DNA of 64,000 nucleotides from Pseudomonas sp. N40(2020) (GCF_014472415.1 NZ_JACSZV010000006.1:1-64000); one strand, 5' to 3'. Positions 17,457 through 27,664 are shown, counted from the first letter of the stretch. A program made the numbers and translations. Notes: a model not told the origin generated them from the letters alone.

Positions 17457-18140
17457 ATGGGCGCAAGCATTCTCACCGCGAAGAACCTCAGCAAAGTGGT
17501 TCCCAGCGCGGAAGGTGAACTGACTATCCTGCACGAACTCAGCCTGGAACTGAACAAGGGCGACAGCCTGGCCATCGTCGGCGCGTCCGGTTCCGGCAAA
17601 TCCACCCTCCTCGGCCTGCTCGCCGGACTCGATTTGCCTAGCAGCGGCGAAGTCATTCTCGCCGGCCAGGCGTTAAGCAATCTCGATGAAGACCAGCGCG
17701 CGCGCATCCGCGCCGAGCATGTGGGTTTCGTTTTTCAATCGTTCCAGTTGCTCGACAGTCTCAACGCGCTGGAAAACGTCATGCTGCCGCTGGAACTCGA
17801 TGGCCGCAAAGACGCCCGCGAGCGCGCCACCGAGTTGCTTAAGCGGGTTGGCCTCGGCCAGCGTCTGACGCATTCACCGCGCCAGCTCTCCGGTGGCGAG
17901 CAACAACGCGTGGCGATTGCCCGGGCGTTTGCCGCCGAGCCTGACGTGCTGTTCGCCGACGAACCCACCGGCAACCTCGACAGCCACACCGGCGAGCGCA
18001 TCAGCGACCTGCTGTTCGAATTGAACAAGGAACGCGGCACCACTCTGGTGCTGGTGACCCACGACGAACGCCTGGCGCATCGCTGCCGGCGCCTGATCCG
18101 TCTTGAAGCCGGGCTGTTGGTCGCCCCTCTGGAGCCTTGA
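17457..18140 (+). CDS. ABC transporter ATPase (YbbA/LolD-like)
   Basis: A 227-residue ATPase of the MacB/LolD class. It has Walker A GASGSGKST, the signature LSGGEQQRVAIARAF, Walker B DVLFADEPTGNLDS and the switch histidine in VLVTHDERLA. Its stop overlaps the start of the FtsX-like permease gene by one base, so the two make one complex. With tesA divergent, the pair equals the ybbA-ybbP unit of enterobacteria. The substrate is unknown, though lipid or lipoprotein handling is plausible. Confidence 0.92.
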   Translation: MGASILTAKNLSKVVPSAEGELTILHELSLELNKGDSLAIVGASGSGKSTLLGLLAGLDLPSSGEVILAGQALSNLDEDQRARIRAEHVGFVFQSFQLLDSLNALENVMLPLELDGRKDARERATELLKRVGLGQRLTHSPRQLSGGEQQRVAIARAFAAEPDVLFADEPTGNLDSHTGERISDLLFELNKERGTTLVLVTHDERLAHRCRRLIRLEAGLLVAPLEP

Positions 18141-20644
18141 TGGCACGCCTGCCGCTGTTGCGTCTGTTCAGTCTCGCCATTCGCCAACTCATGCGCGATG
18201 CCCGCGCCGGAGAATTGCGGGTGTTGTTCTTCGCTCTGGTGGTAGCGGTGGCGGCGAGTACCGCCATCGGTTATTTCGGGGCCCGCCTCAACGGCGCGAT
18301 GATGTTGCGCGCCACTGAGTTTCTTGGCGCCGATCTGGTTCTGGAAGGCAGTTCGCCGGCCCGAGAGGAACAGATCAGGAGCGGTACCGAGTTGCGCCTG
18401 AACCACGCGCAAGTGGTGGAATTTTCCAGCGTCATCGCCACCGACAACGCCATTCAGTTGTCGAGTATCAAAGCGGTCGATCGCGCCTACCCATTGCGTG
18501 GCGAACTGAAGAGCGCTCCGGCGCCATTCGCCACTGAGGAGCCCGGCGGCGAACCACAACCCGGTGAAGCCTGGGTCGAGGCACGTCTGCTGACTGCGCT
18601 GGATCTGAAGATCGGCGACAGCATCGATGTCGGCATGAAGACGTTGAAGCTGACACGGGTGCTGACCTATGAACCGGATCGCGCCGGCAACTTTTATAGC
18701 CTCACTCCCCGAGTGATGATCAACCTCGACGACCTCGTCGCGACCGGCGTGGTGCAGCCCGGCAGCCGGGTGAGCTATCGCGAACTGTGGCGCGGCGAAC
18801 CGCAAGCGCTGGAAACCTATCGGCAGTTGATCAAACCCGGACTCGCGGCGAATCAGCGAATTCAAGATGCGCGCGATGGCAACCGGCAGATTGGCGGGGC
18901 GCTGGGCAAAGCCGAGCGCTATCTGAACATGGCCAGTCTGGTCGCGGTGTTGTTGGCCGGGGTCGCGGTCGCGCTTTCGGCAAACCGCTTCGCCAGCCGC
19001 CGCTTCGATGCCAGCGCTTTGCTGCGCTGCCTCGGTTTGTCACGCCGGGAAACCATGGTGCTGTTCAGTTTGCAGCTGACTGTCCTCGGATTGCTCGCCA
19101 GCCTCAGCGGTGCCTTGCTGGGCTGGCTGGCGCAACTGGGTTTGTTTGCATTGCTGAACGACCTGCTGCCGAGTGATGTGCCACCGGGCGGTCTGTTTCC
19201 AGCGATCGCCGGGATCGGCACCGGACTGGTAGCGCTGGCAGGGTTCGCCCTGCCGCCACTTGCCGCGCTGGGTCGAGTGCCGCCGCTGCGAGTATTGCGC
19301 CGCGACATGCTGCCAATCCCGTCGAGCACCTGGATGGTTTACGGTGCCGCATTGGGCGCGCTCGGCCTGATCATGTGGCGTCTGAGTCTGGATCTGCTGC
19401 TGACGTTTGCCCTGCTGGGCGGCGGTGTCGTGGCGGCAGTCATTCTTGGTGGATTGCTGCTGTTGCTGCTGAACAGCTTGCGCCGCCTGTTGGCCCGGGC
19501 TTCCTTGCCGTGGCGTCTTGGCCTCGGCCAATTGTTGCGCCATCCGTTGGCGGCTGCCGGCCAAGCGTTGGCGTTCGGTCTGATCCTGCTGTCCATGGCA
19601 TTGATCGCGCTGTTGCGTGGCGAACTGCTCGACACCTGGCAGAACCAATTGCCGAAAAACGCACCGAACTACTTCGCTCTGAACATCCTGCCCGCGGACA
19701 AACAGGCCTTTACGGATCACCTGATCAAAGTCTCGGCGCAAGCGGCGCCGTTGTACCCGGTAGTGCCGGGCCGGTTGATCAGCATCAACGGCGACCCCGT
19801 ACAGCAAATCGTCAGTAAGGATTCGGCAGGGGATCGCGCAGTTCAACGGGATCTGAGCCTGACTTGGGCCGCTGACTTGCCCGCTGGCAATAAACTGACT
19901 GCCGGCTCATGGTGGAGCTCGCAACCGTCGGACGAAGTACCGGGCGTGTCGGTGGAAGGCAAAGTCGCCGAGAGCCTCAAACTCAAACTCGGCGATCACA
20001 TGGTGTTCAACGTCGGTGGAGTCAATCGTGAAGCGAAGGTCACCAGCCTGCGAGAGATCAACTGGGACAACTTCCAGCCGAACTTCTTCATGATCTTCCA
20101 GCCCGGCACACTGAAGGATCTGCCGGCTACCTACCTGACCAGCTTCTATCTGGCCCCCGGACACGACCAGCAGATAGTCGAACTGTCGCGCACCTTCCCG
20201 GCTGTGACCATCCTTCAAGTCGAAGCCCTGCTTGAACAGCTGCGTAGCATCCTCGCCCAGGTCACCCTGGCCGTGGAATATGTGTTGTTGTTTGTTTTGG
20301 CGGCGGGGATGGCCGTGTTGTTTTCCGGATTGCAGGCGACGCTGGATGAGCGCATTCGCCAAGGCGCGCTCTTGCGTGCGCTGGGGGCGGAGCGGCAATT
20401 GCTGATCAAGGCACGGCGCATCGAGTTCGGCCTGCTTGGCGCGGTCAGCGGTTTGCTCGCGGCCATTGGTTCGGAAGTGGTAAGTCTGGTGCTGTATCGC
20501 TACGCATTCGATCTGCCGTGGCACCCGCATCCTTGGCTGCTGGTGCTGCCACTGATTGGCGCAGCGCTGATTGGCGGCGCCGGCGTGTTCGGCACGCGCA
20601 GGGCGCTCAATGCAAGTCCGCTGACAGTGTTGCGCGAGGGTTGA
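18140..20644 (+). CDS. FtsX-like ABC transporter permease (YbbP type)
   Basis: An 834-residue permease. It has one N-terminal membrane segment, a large periplasmic domain, a first FtsX domain (about residues 255-370, with ASLVAVLLAGVAVALSANRFASRRFDASALLRCLG), extra membrane helices and a second periplasmic domain, and a final FtsX domain containing DERIRQGALLRALGAERQLL. The ten-helix layout is that of YbbP, not MacB. ATG 18140 lies within the stop of the ATPase gene. It probably works as a mechanotransmission-type exporter with the ATPase. Confidence 0.92.
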   Translation: MARLPLLRLFSLAIRQLMRDARAGELRVLFFALVVAVAASTAIGYFGARLNGAMMLRATEFLGADLVLEGSSPAREEQIRSGTELRLNHAQVVEFSSVIATDNAIQLSSIKAVDRAYPLRGELKSAPAPFATEEPGGEPQPGEAWVEARLLTALDLKIGDSIDVGMKTLKLTRVLTYEPDRAGNFYSLTPRVMINLDDLVATGVVQPGSRVSYRELWRGEPQALETYRQLIKPGLAANQRIQDARDGNRQIGGALGKAERYLNMASLVAVLLAGVAVALSANRFASRRFDASALLRCLGLSRRETMVLFSLQLTVLGLLASLSGALLGWLAQLGLFALLNDLLPSDVPPGGLFPAIAGIGTGLVALAGFALPPLAALGRVPPLRVLRRDMLPIPSSTWMVYGAALGALGLIMWRLSLDLLLTFALLGGGVVAAVILGGLLLLLLNSLRRLLARASLPWRLGLGQLLRHPLAAAGQALAFGLILLSMALIALLRGELLDTWQNQLPKNAPNYFALNILPADKQAFTDHLIKVSAQAAPLYPVVPGRLISINGDPVQQIVSKDSAGDRAVQRDLSLTWAADLPAGNKLTAGSWWSSQPSDEVPGVSVEGKVAESLKLKLGDHMVFNVGGVNREAKVTSLREINWDNFQPNFFMIFQPGTLKDLPATYLTSFYLAPGHDQQIVELSRTFPAVTILQVEALLEQLRSILAQVTLAVEYVLLFVLAAGMAVLFSGLQATLDERIRQGALLRALGAERQLLIKARRIEFGLLGAVSGLLAAIGSEVVSLVLYRYAFDLPWHPHPWLLVLPLIGAALIGGAGVFGTRRALNASPLTVLREG

Positions 20645-20678
20645 TAGACTCCAGCCGTCTCTCTCACAAGAAGTTGCC

Positions 20679-21176
20679 ATGAGCCGTTATCGCCCTCCCC
20701 GCACCGCCGGCACCGCGCTGATCACCCCAGAAGGTGAAGCGCGGATGCGCGCCGAATTCCATGAGCTGTGGCATGTGCGCCGTCCGCAGGTGACGCAATC
20801 GGTAAGCGAGGCGGCGGCGCAGGGTGATCGGTCGGAGAACGCCGAGTACACCTACGGCAAAAAGATGCTGCGCGAAATCGACAGTCGCGTGCGCTTTCTC
20901 ACCAAACGCCTGGAAGCGCTCAAGGTTGTCAGCGAAAAACCCAGCGATCCGAACAAGATTTACTTCGGCGCGTGGGTGACCATCGAAAACGAGGAAGGCA
21001 AGCAGTCGCGCTACCGCATCGTCGGCCCGGATGAACTGGATCTGAAGCTGGGCCTGATCAGCATCGATTCACCTCTGGCGCGCGCCTTGATCGGCAAGGC
21101 GCTGGATGCCGAAGTGCGCGTGCAGACGCCGACCGGCGAGCAATTCGTGTACATCGTGGCGATCGATTATCCGTAA
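20679..21176 (+). CDS. greB: Transcript cleavage factor GreB
   Basis: GreB, 165 residues, rescues backtracked RNA polymerase by stimulating transcript cleavage. The acidic tip of the N-terminal coiled coil is SEAAAQGDRSENAEYTYGKK, with the two catalytic acidic residues in GDRSENAEY. KIYFGAWVTIENEEG and SIDSPLARALIGK belong to the C-terminal domain. It follows the ybbP-like gene by 34 bases and may be partly co-transcribed. Confidence 0.95.
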   Translation: MSRYRPPRTAGTALITPEGEARMRAEFHELWHVRRPQVTQSVSEAAAQGDRSENAEYTYGKKMLREIDSRVRFLTKRLEALKVVSEKPSDPNKIYFGAWVTIENEEGKQSRYRIVGPDELDLKLGLISIDSPLARALIGKALDAEVRVQTPTGEQFVYIVAIDYP

Positions 21177-21182
21177 TCGGGA

Positions 21183-21491
21183 TCAGCGACGAGTGATCAA
21201 TCCCTGCCGCGCGACGCGGATCAGTTGCTTGATCATTTGCGGGGCGTCTTCTTGGCTGGGCGCCTGAATCACGGCCAGATCGAAACTGTCACTGGCAAAA
21301 CGCGCCAGCGACTCACCGTCTTCAACAAACTGGATCAGAAACGCGGCAGTACCGCCGCTGCGCCGTGGCCAGCCATCGAGATAACGCAACAGCGTCGGCT
21401 GATGTTTACCGCCAAGGAGGATTTTTGGATTGCGCTGGGTGATATGTGCCGTGATCGGCGCGGGACGTGCTGGAGGGCGTAGTGCATTCAT
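21183..21491 (-). CDS. Hypothetical protein
   Basis: A 102-residue protein that I do not recognise. It starts with a proline/arginine-rich segment (MNALRPPARPAPITAH), with a core resembling a small alpha/beta domain (LIQFVEDGESLARFASDSFDLAVI). It lacks a signal peptide and cysteines. It is convergent with greB, six bases apart. An ATG 17 codons earlier exists but the shorter start is more typical. Function unknown. Confidence 0.6.
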   Translation of the reverse strand: MNALRPPARPAPITAHITQRNPKILLGGKHQPTLLRYLDGWPRRSGGTAAFLIQFVEDGESLARFASDSFDLAVIQAPSQEDAPQMIKQLIRVARQGLITRR

Positions 21492-21696
21492 CGTGTCGTG
21501 TCTCAGCCTCAAAAAGTCTGCATGGCAGGTGAGAGGCAACACCGAACCAGCGCTTTAGCGGTATTTCGAAGCCCTGTTCCGGCTTCTGACGGCAACTGTT
21601 GAAGTCACCTGGCGCCCCGCAAGTAGCTGTTTAAATCGGCGCATGAGCAACATCCTAGAGAACGTGACCGATCAGTGTCAAGAATCGGCCACAACA

Positions 21697-21723
21697 AAAA
21701 GGCCCGCACAATGCGGGCCTTTT
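21697..21723. terminator. Terminator downstream of doxX
   Basis: GGCCCGCA (21701-21708) pairs with TGCGGGCC (21712-21719). On the minus strand a five-T run follows, ending the DoxX transcript; four T also follow on the plus strand. Confidence 0.88.
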
Positions 21724-21739
21724 GCTTGAGCCAGAGCGG

Positions 21740-22174
21740 TCAACCGGCGATGGCGCGGTCCACCGAGAGCTTGCCGGCACCTTCGATCAATACCGCGAGG
21801 CTGCCACCGAGCAGTGCCAGGGCGAACTCGTAACCGTTGTTGGCCATGAACAGACCGTTGCTGATGTGCACGGTGAAGATCGCCACCAGCGACAGGAAGG
21901 TCAGACCCAATGCCGCCGGGCGAACCAGCAGGCCGATGATCAAGGCCAGACCGGCGAAGAACTCGGTACCACCGGCCAGTGTGGCCATCAGATAGCCCGG
22001 GGTCAGACCGATGCTTTCCATGTACTGCGCGGTGCCGGCCAGACCGTAGCCACCGAACATGCCGAAGAGTTTCTGCGCACCGTGAGCGGCGAAGATCACG
22101 CCGACCGCAATGCGCAGAATGGTCAGGCCGTAACCGGCGCGGGTAAACAGTACCTTGTTGATCAGAGTGCTCAT
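21740..22174 (-). CDS. DoxX family membrane protein
   Basis: A 144-residue protein with four membrane helices and the DoxX signature LTILRIAVGVIFAAHGAQKLFGMFGGYGLAG. DoxX proteins are linked to thiosulfate:quinone oxidation or to membrane redox protection, but most bacterial copies are uncharacterised. It is monocistronic, with its own terminator at 21.7 kb and an A+T-rich leader upstream. Confidence 0.9.
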   Translation of the reverse strand: MSTLINKVLFTRAGYGLTILRIAVGVIFAAHGAQKLFGMFGGYGLAGTAQYMESIGLTPGYLMATLAGGTEFFAGLALIIGLLVRPAALGLTFLSLVAIFTVHISNGLFMANNGYEFALALLGGSLAVLIEGAGKLSVDRAIAG

Positions 22175-22282
22175 TGTGTATTCCTTGTTTTGCGAGAAGT
22201 GTGTGTTGGTTGGCCGCTATATTAATCAGTTAATTTTATGTTAAAAGCGCAAATAATGCGCCATAACAATCAATTTATTTGA

Positions 22283-23704
22283 TCATTTGCGTGAGACAAC
22301 TTTCTGTCCCCGGGGCTCCAACGACTCTCGCTCCCGGTCGAACGCCAAGTAATACTTGTTCACGCTATTAACATAGCTGACGGCGCCCATTCCCACCTGC
22401 TCCATGGCAATGCGCTCGACCTGGAAAAACCACTGATTGGGATTCAGCCCCCGCCGCCGCGCTTCGGCACGCATGCCTTGCACCCGCTCCGGGCCGATGT
22501 TGTAGGCCGCCAGCGTGAAGGCCATGCGTTCGCGCTCATTGAGCTTGGGACTGCTGAAAAACTTGCGACGGATCATTGCCAGGTACTTGGCCCCGGCCTG
22601 CACGTTCGCATCGAGATTCTGGATGTTATTCACGCCGACCCGTTGCGCCGCGGATGGGGTGATTTGCATCAGCCCGGTCGGGCCGCTGCCACTGCGGGCA
22701 TTGGGTTGCAGGGCCGATTCCTTGAACGCCAGTGCGGCCAGGTTCAGCCAGTCCATGTTTTGCGCTTCGGCATGTTTCTGCAGGGTTGGCCGCAGCTTCT
22801 CCAGACGCTGGCGGTCGGCCTTGGCCAATGGATAATGGACTTGATAGAGACGGCGATAGATGCGCAGAAACGCCGCGTCTTCGTTCGAAGGTTTCTTGTA
22901 CCCCGTCAGGAAGCGATCAATGCTCGCCCGCAGCATCGACGCATCACGGCGCACAAACCAGTACTCCTCGCCGGGTTCGCTGATCATCAACTGCCGATCA
23001 AAGCGCAGCTTGGGAAGGATCTTGCCCCAGCGTTCGGCAATCGGTTGCTCGACGATGGTCAGGTGGAAGATCCCGCCCTGGACCATTTCCAGTACATCTT
23101 CGACGGCGAGCGTCGGATCGACCCATTCGATGTTGATCGGTGCCAGTTTGTGCAGCGCCAGTTTCTGGTTGATCTGACTGACCGCGTCCCCTGCTGCACT
23201 GCCGGTTGGCAACGCGAGGGTTTTCCCGGAAAGTTGCTCAACCTTCGTGTAGCGCCGCTCGCCCTTGATCCCGACCAGCACTAACGGAACATTGCTGGCA
23301 ATCGGCTCACTGCTGACCACCGCATAACCCGGTTGCAGTTGCAGTAATTCGCCAGGCGCGACCAGATCCCCCTCGCCGCGCTGCAGGGCGCCGAGCAGTT
23401 GATCCTTGGCTTTGGGAATGATCTTGAGGGTGACTTCCTGACCGTCACGGGCGTGGCCATTGAGGTATTGCTCGAAGGCGCGCAGGCGATGGTATTCGAC
23501 GCCGATGGCCTGGCCCTGGACTTCGCCGGAGCTATTGCGGCTCTGGTTGACCAGCACGCGCAACACCCGGCTGCTGCGAATCTCCGACAGGTCGCGCACT
23601 TTCGCCGCCGGCACGGCTTGCAAAGGCCCGGGCAAGCGCGCAACCGCCGTCATCGGCAGCAGCAACGATCCACACAACAGCAACAAAACCGAGGGACGAA
23701 TCAT
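22283..23704 (-). CDS. Membrane-bound lytic transglycosylase, MltF type
   Basis: A 473-residue periplasmic enzyme with a signal sequence (MIRPSVLLLLCGSLLLPMTAVA), a solute-binding-protein-like module (about residues 40-270), and a C-terminal SLT domain. That domain carries the catalytic glutamate in ALAFKESALQPNARSGSGPTGLMQITPSA and the AYNIGPERV motif. This order is that of MltF, which cleaves peptidoglycan to 1,6-anhydro ends. ATG 23704 has GGAGAG upstream; 38 earlier in-frame codons are not conserved-looking. It stands alone. Confidence 0.92.
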   Translation of the reverse strand: MIRPSVLLLLCGSLLLPMTAVARLPGPLQAVPAAKVRDLSEIRSSRVLRVLVNQSRNSSGEVQGQAIGVEYHRLRAFEQYLNGHARDGQEVTLKIIPKAKDQLLGALQRGEGDLVAPGELLQLQPGYAVVSSEPIASNVPLVLVGIKGERRYTKVEQLSGKTLALPTGSAAGDAVSQINQKLALHKLAPINIEWVDPTLAVEDVLEMVQGGIFHLTIVEQPIAERWGKILPKLRFDRQLMISEPGEEYWFVRRDASMLRASIDRFLTGYKKPSNEDAAFLRIYRRLYQVHYPLAKADRQRLEKLRPTLQKHAEAQNMDWLNLAALAFKESALQPNARSGSGPTGLMQITPSAAQRVGVNNIQNLDANVQAGAKYLAMIRRKFFSSPKLNERERMAFTLAAYNIGPERVQGMRAEARRRGLNPNQWFFQVERIAMEQVGMGAVSYVNSVNKYYLAFDRERESLEPRGQKVVSRK

Positions 23705-23939
23705 CCACTCTCCGGAAAGAATGCGGGGTGAATTCACCATTGAACGGTCGAAATCACCGACGAAAACAGAGCGCCTGAGCGCTGATAAAGTGCGAGAGAC
23801 TGGCACAGTGATGGCCATTACGCCAACACGAGCGGTCTCGCGGCCTCAACAGACAGTCATAAGCCGTTGTAGTTCTTGGCTTTTCTTATGAATCTACAGC
23901 TCTGGTATGCTTCCCGGCCTTCGGCCCGAGGTAGCAACC

Positions 23940-24749
23940 ATGCAACTCATCGATATCGGCGTCAACCTGACCAACCCAAGTTTCGCCGACAAACACCAGG
24001 CCGTGCTCGACCGCGCCTACGCCGCCGGGGTCTGCCAACTGGTGCTGACTGGCACCAGCGTCGATGGCAGCGAGCAGGCTCTGGAGTTGTGCCAGCAACT
24101 GGATGAGAGCGGCCAACGACTGTTCGCCAGTGCCGGAATTCACCCGCATTCGGCCAGTGACTGGAACGCTGACAGCGCCAGACGTCTGCGCAGTTTGCTG
24201 AGCGAATCGAATGTGGTCGCGGTGGGTGAATGCGGACTGGATTTCAACCGTGATTTCTCGCCGCGCCCGCAGCAGGAAAAAGTCCTCGAAGAACATCTGG
24301 CGCTGGCCGTTGAGTTGCAATTGCCTGTGTTTCTGCATGAGCGCGATGCCAGTCAGCGCCTGCTGGAGATTTTAAAGGACTTCCGCGATCAACTGCCCGC
24401 CGCCGTGGTGCATTGCTTTACGGGTGAGCAAAAGGCGTTGTTCAGCTACCTCGATCTTGATCTGCACATCGGTATTACCGGCTGGATCTGCGACGAGCGC
24501 CGGGGCACGCATTTGCATCCGCTGGTCAAGGAAATCAAACGCGGACGACTGATGCTGGAAAGCGATGCGCCGTATCTGCTGCCACGCACGCTGAGGCCGA
24601 AGCCGAAGAACGGGCGCAATGAGCCGGCGTACCTGACTGAAGTGCTGCGCGAAGTGGCGTTGCATCGGGGCGAGACCGAGGAAGATCTGGCGGCGCATAC
24701 CACCGCGTGCGCCCGCGCGTTCTATGGCCTCCCCGATCTTCCAGTGTAG
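23940..24749 (+). CDS. tatD: TatD-family metal-dependent deoxyribonuclease
   Basis: A 269-residue TIM-barrel hydrolase. The opening [19 protein letters not shown] is the form seen in TatD itself, which lacks the HxH of its YcfH/YjjV paralogues. Metal ligands appear in [20 protein letters not shown] and VVHCFTGE, and [29 protein letters not shown] is diagnostic. It acts as a 3'-5' exonuclease and is linked to oxidative DNA damage repair. It is monocistronic here and not near tatABC. Confidence 0.93.
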   Translation: MQLIDIGVNLTNPSFADKHQAVLDRAYAAGVCQLVLTGTSVDGSEQALELCQQLDESGQRLFASAGIHPHSASDWNADSARRLRSLLSESNVVAVGECGLDFNRDFSPRPQQEKVLEEHLALAVELQLPVFLHERDASQRLLEILKDFRDQLPAAVVHCFTGEQKALFSYLDLDLHIGITGWICDERRGTHLHPLVKEIKRGRLMLESDAPYLLPRTLRPKPKNGRNEPAYLTEVLREVALHRGETEEDLAAHTTACARAFYGLPDLPV

Positions 24750-24850
24750 GACTACGTTGCCTGTTGACCCATATCAAGTTCTTCCTCGTTGCATAGCGGC
24801 ACAATGCTGGCACCTTGCCAATGCTGTTTCCGCTATCAGAGAAAACCTCC

Positions 24851-26332
24851 ATGGGTGCCTGGCTTAGCAATATCTCGCTGAAATACAAATTCTGGGCGGT
24901 CAATGCGGTCGCCTTCGTCACCACCCTGCTGCTGGTGTTGTACGCCGTGCAACTCGAACAGCAGGCTCGCAGCCACGCCGCACAAGCCTCGGCGCATGCC
25001 CAGGCGCAATTGCTCAAGGTGTGGCCGGCCGGGGCGGTGCTGCCCAAGACTGATCAGGTGCTGACGTTTAAACGCGGCGAAGCCCCACGCCTCAATGACC
25101 AACCTCTGCTGGAGATCACCGACAGCAACGGCTGGAACGAGATCAATCACCTGCCGCTGTTCGGCGATAACCCGCTGATGGGCGCCGAAGTGTTCAGCCG
25201 TGCCGACGGCCAACAAGTCGCGGTCATCGCTTATGGACCAAGCCTGACGCAAGTGTTCGGCGAACGTTTTGCCAATTACGCGGTGGCGGTATTTATCCTG
25301 ATGCTGGCGATGCTCGGCGCCTCGCAACTGCTGATCCGCTTCCTGCTCAGCCAACTCAACACGCTCAAGGACGTAATGCTGCACGTCGAGAAAAGCGGCG
25401 ACTTGTCGGCCCGTGTGCCACTGGCCGGCAAGGACGAAGTCGGGCAGATGGCCAATGCGTTCAATGCCATGCAAGCGGGTTATCAGCGAGTGGTGACTAC
25501 CGTCGCCAACACCGCACGGCAACTGGATATCGGTGCGGCGCGCCTGGCGAAGGGCATGAACGAAGTGCGTCACGGCATGCTCGGCCAGCAAAGCGAAACC
25601 GATCAGGCCGCCACCGCGATCAACGAAATGACCGCCACCGTTTACCACATCGCCCAACACGCTGGCGCCACGCGCGATTTATCACAGACCGCCGACGGCC
25701 TGGCCGGCAGCGGTCAGCAGGTAGTTGCGCGGGTGCAGCATTCGATTGCCGGACTGTCCAGCGGCGTGCAGCAGACCGCCGAGATGATTCAACGGCTGGC
25801 CGAAGACAGTCAGAAGATCAACGGTGTGGTCAACGTGATTCACAGCATCGCCGAGCAAACCAATCTGCTGGCACTCAACGCCGCCATTGAAGCCGCGCGG
25901 GCCGGCGAGATGGGCCGGGGTTTTGCGGTGGTCGCCGATGAAGTGCGCAATCTTGCCAAGCGAGTGCAGACGTCGACCGATGAGATAACCACCATGGTCT
26001 CGGCGCTGCAGGCCGGCACGCGCGATGCGGTGGATTTCATGCAGGAGAGTTCGTACAAGGCCGACGACTGCGTGCAGCAGGCGCAGGAGGCTGGTGAGGC
26101 GCTGGCGGAAATCACCGGAGCGGTGGCGCAGATGCGCGAGAGCAACACACAGATTGCCGTGGCGGCGGAGCAACAGAGTCAGGTGGCCGAGGAAATGAAT
26201 CGCGCAGTGGTGAGTATTCGCGATGTGACCGAGAACACCGTGCAGCAGACGGTGGATTCGGCGACGACCAGTAATGAGCTGGCGACGTTGGCTGGGGAGT
26301 TGAGCAAGGCCATTGGACAGCTGAAACTGTGA
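24851..26332 (+). CDS. Methyl-accepting chemotaxis protein
   Basis: A 493-residue chemoreceptor. Membrane helices lie at about residues 17-37 and 145-170 and enclose a small periplasmic domain of roughly 105 residues. Then come a HAMP domain and a signalling domain with the hairpin tip [37 protein letters not shown]. Methylation helices flank the tip. The small sensor module is not one I recognise, so the ligand is unknown. ATG 24851 is preferred to one 12 codons earlier. An inverted-repeat hairpin follows the stop and acts as terminator. Confidence 0.93.
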   Translation: MGAWLSNISLKYKFWAVNAVAFVTTLLLVLYAVQLEQQARSHAAQASAHAQAQLLKVWPAGAVLPKTDQVLTFKRGEAPRLNDQPLLEITDSNGWNEINHLPLFGDNPLMGAEVFSRADGQQVAVIAYGPSLTQVFGERFANYAVAVFILMLAMLGASQLLIRFLLSQLNTLKDVMLHVEKSGDLSARVPLAGKDEVGQMANAFNAMQAGYQRVVTTVANTARQLDIGAARLAKGMNEVRHGMLGQQSETDQAATAINEMTATVYHIAQHAGATRDLSQTADGLAGSGQQVVARVQHSIAGLSSGVQQTAEMIQRLAEDSQKINGVVNVIHSIAEQTNLLALNAAIEAARAGEMGRGFAVVADEVRNLAKRVQTSTDEITTMVSALQAGTRDAVDFMQESSYKADDCVQQAQEAGEALAEITGAVAQMRESNTQIAVAAEQQSQVAEEMNRAVVSIRDVTENTVQQTVDSATTSNELATLAGELSKAIGQLKL

Positions 26333-26337
26333 AGATC

Positions 26338-26409
26338 AAAAGATCGCAGCCTTCGGTAGCTCCTACATTGGAATGCGAACCTGGAGCTGCCGAAGGCTGC
26401 GATCTTTTT
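26338..26409. repeat. Large inverted repeat, probable terminator of the chemoreceptor gene
   Basis: The left arm (26338-26362, AAAAGATCGCAGCCTTCGG...) is nearly a perfect reverse complement of the right arm (26383-26409), which ends in five T. One arm recurs at the left end of the window. This is a dispersed intergenic repeat family that here also forms a long terminator-like hairpin. Confidence 0.8.
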
Positions 26410-26515
26410 GGACAATCACACCTATCACACCTATAGCCAACCTTGATTCGCCGCCCTCCCCGCCCCGGCCTATTCTTCAACCCATGTGTTCAACATGGAT
26501 CAAGGAGTAGTCAAC

Positions 26516-26740
26516 ATGGGCAAACGTCACCCCAACCTTCCCGCGTGGCAATGGCGCGCGTACCCGAACAATCACCAGCATCCGACCAATCTGGTATTGC
26601 ACCTGATTGCCGTGCCGCTGTTTATCGTCGCGTTTCTGCTGATCGTGTCCGGGGTGTTCAGCCTGAGCCTGGCCAGTGTGGCCATCGGTGTGATCGGTAT
26701 CGTCGCGGCGCTGGGGTTGCAGCGCCGGCATGAGCATTGA
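26516..26740 (+). CDS. Small membrane protein with HxHPTNxxLH motif
   Basis: A 74-residue protein with a soluble N-terminus (MGKRHPNLPAWQWRAYPNNHQHPTN) and two membrane helices (about residues 24-45 and 47-67). The histidine-rich HQHPTNLVLHLIAVPLF resembles the start of Mpo1-like (DUF962) membrane proteins, whose histidines bind iron, but it is only a fragment in length. AAGGAG is upstream of the ATG at 26516. It is convergent with the thioesterase gene, one base apart. Function unproven. Confidence 0.7.
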   Translation: MGKRHPNLPAWQWRAYPNNHQHPTNLVLHLIAVPLFIVAFLLIVSGVFSLSLASVAIGVIGIVAALGLQRRHEH

Positions 26741-26741
26741 C

Positions 26742-27536
26742 TCAGGCAAAGATCGTGACAGTCTGGCGACTCATGGCGATCAGTTCTCCGTCTGCGCTCC
26801 ACAGCTTGGCGGCGGCATGGCCGTAGCCGTCGGCGGCGTACTCGGTTTCAACCCGGTATTTGCACCAGTCCAGCGTGCTCACATTGCGTAACGGCTGAAC
26901 GAATTCGATGGTCCAGGTCAGCGTGCTGCCCGCAGCGACTTTCTTCAGGTGCGGCAACAGTGACGGCGGCCAGGCATCCACCAGTGCCAGAATGTGCGAC
27001 TCAGTGACCGGCTCTTCTTTCACGTCCCCACGCAAACGCACCCAACCCCCCATATCGCGCGACGTGTTGCCCGTAAATGGCAGACCGCCCACACTCCAGC
27101 GCATTGCCAAATGGCGCATGAACTCCGGGGTCACACCTTTGATATACGGCAGTTCCTGACAATCGTCCCAAGGCTTCATCTCGGGAGCAGGAAGCGCTGG
27201 CACAGCCACTTCTGATGGGCGCGAGGCGCCGAAGCTGCCTTGCACCAGTGTCACCACCTGACCGTTCTGCATCGCCCGGCCCAGCACTTGGCTGACGGCT
27301 TTACCTTCACGCAACACATCGACCTCAAAACTCACCGGTACTTCTGGCTCGACCGGGCCGACAAAGGTGATCGCCAGCGAACGCACCGGGCGATCCGCCG
27401 GCACCCTGGCGCGCATGGCTTCGTATTGCAGCGCGGCGACCAGGCCACCGAAACTGGCGCGGCCCTGCGCCCATTCGGCGGGAATGGTCAGCTCCGGTTG
27501 GCGGCGGACGGCATCGAGCAAATCGCAAAAGCGCAT
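26742..27536 (-). CDS. Acyl-CoA thioesterase-like protein (TesB/4HBT_3 fold)
   Basis: A 264-residue double-hotdog protein. The first hotdog contains GRASFGGLVAALQYEAM, RSLAITFVGPVEP and EVDVLREGKAVSQVLGRAMQ. The second has HILALVDAWPPSLLPHL and STLTWTIEFVQPL, with the aspartate in the position used for catalysis in TesB-like thioesterases. It probably hydrolyses acyl-CoA esters, specificity unknown. It is convergent with the small membrane protein gene. Confidence 0.87.
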   Translation of the reverse strand: MRFCDLLDAVRRQPELTIPAEWAQGRASFGGLVAALQYEAMRARVPADRPVRSLAITFVGPVEPEVPVSFEVDVLREGKAVSQVLGRAMQNGQVVTLVQGSFGASRPSEVAVPALPAPEMKPWDDCQELPYIKGVTPEFMRHLAMRWSVGGLPFTGNTSRDMGGWVRLRGDVKEEPVTESHILALVDAWPPSLLPHLKKVAAGSTLTWTIEFVQPLRNVSTLDWCKYRVETEYAADGYGHAAAKLWSADGELIAMSRQTVTIFA

Positions 27537-27664
27537 GGCAACCTCAAAAAGCGAAAAGTGAATGCGAGGATCTTAACCAGCCCTGCGAAGCGCCGCAGCG
27601 TCTATTCCGGTCAAATGGGCTGACAGATAGGCCTTACGCCCATTTCAAACCAAATGAAAACCAC

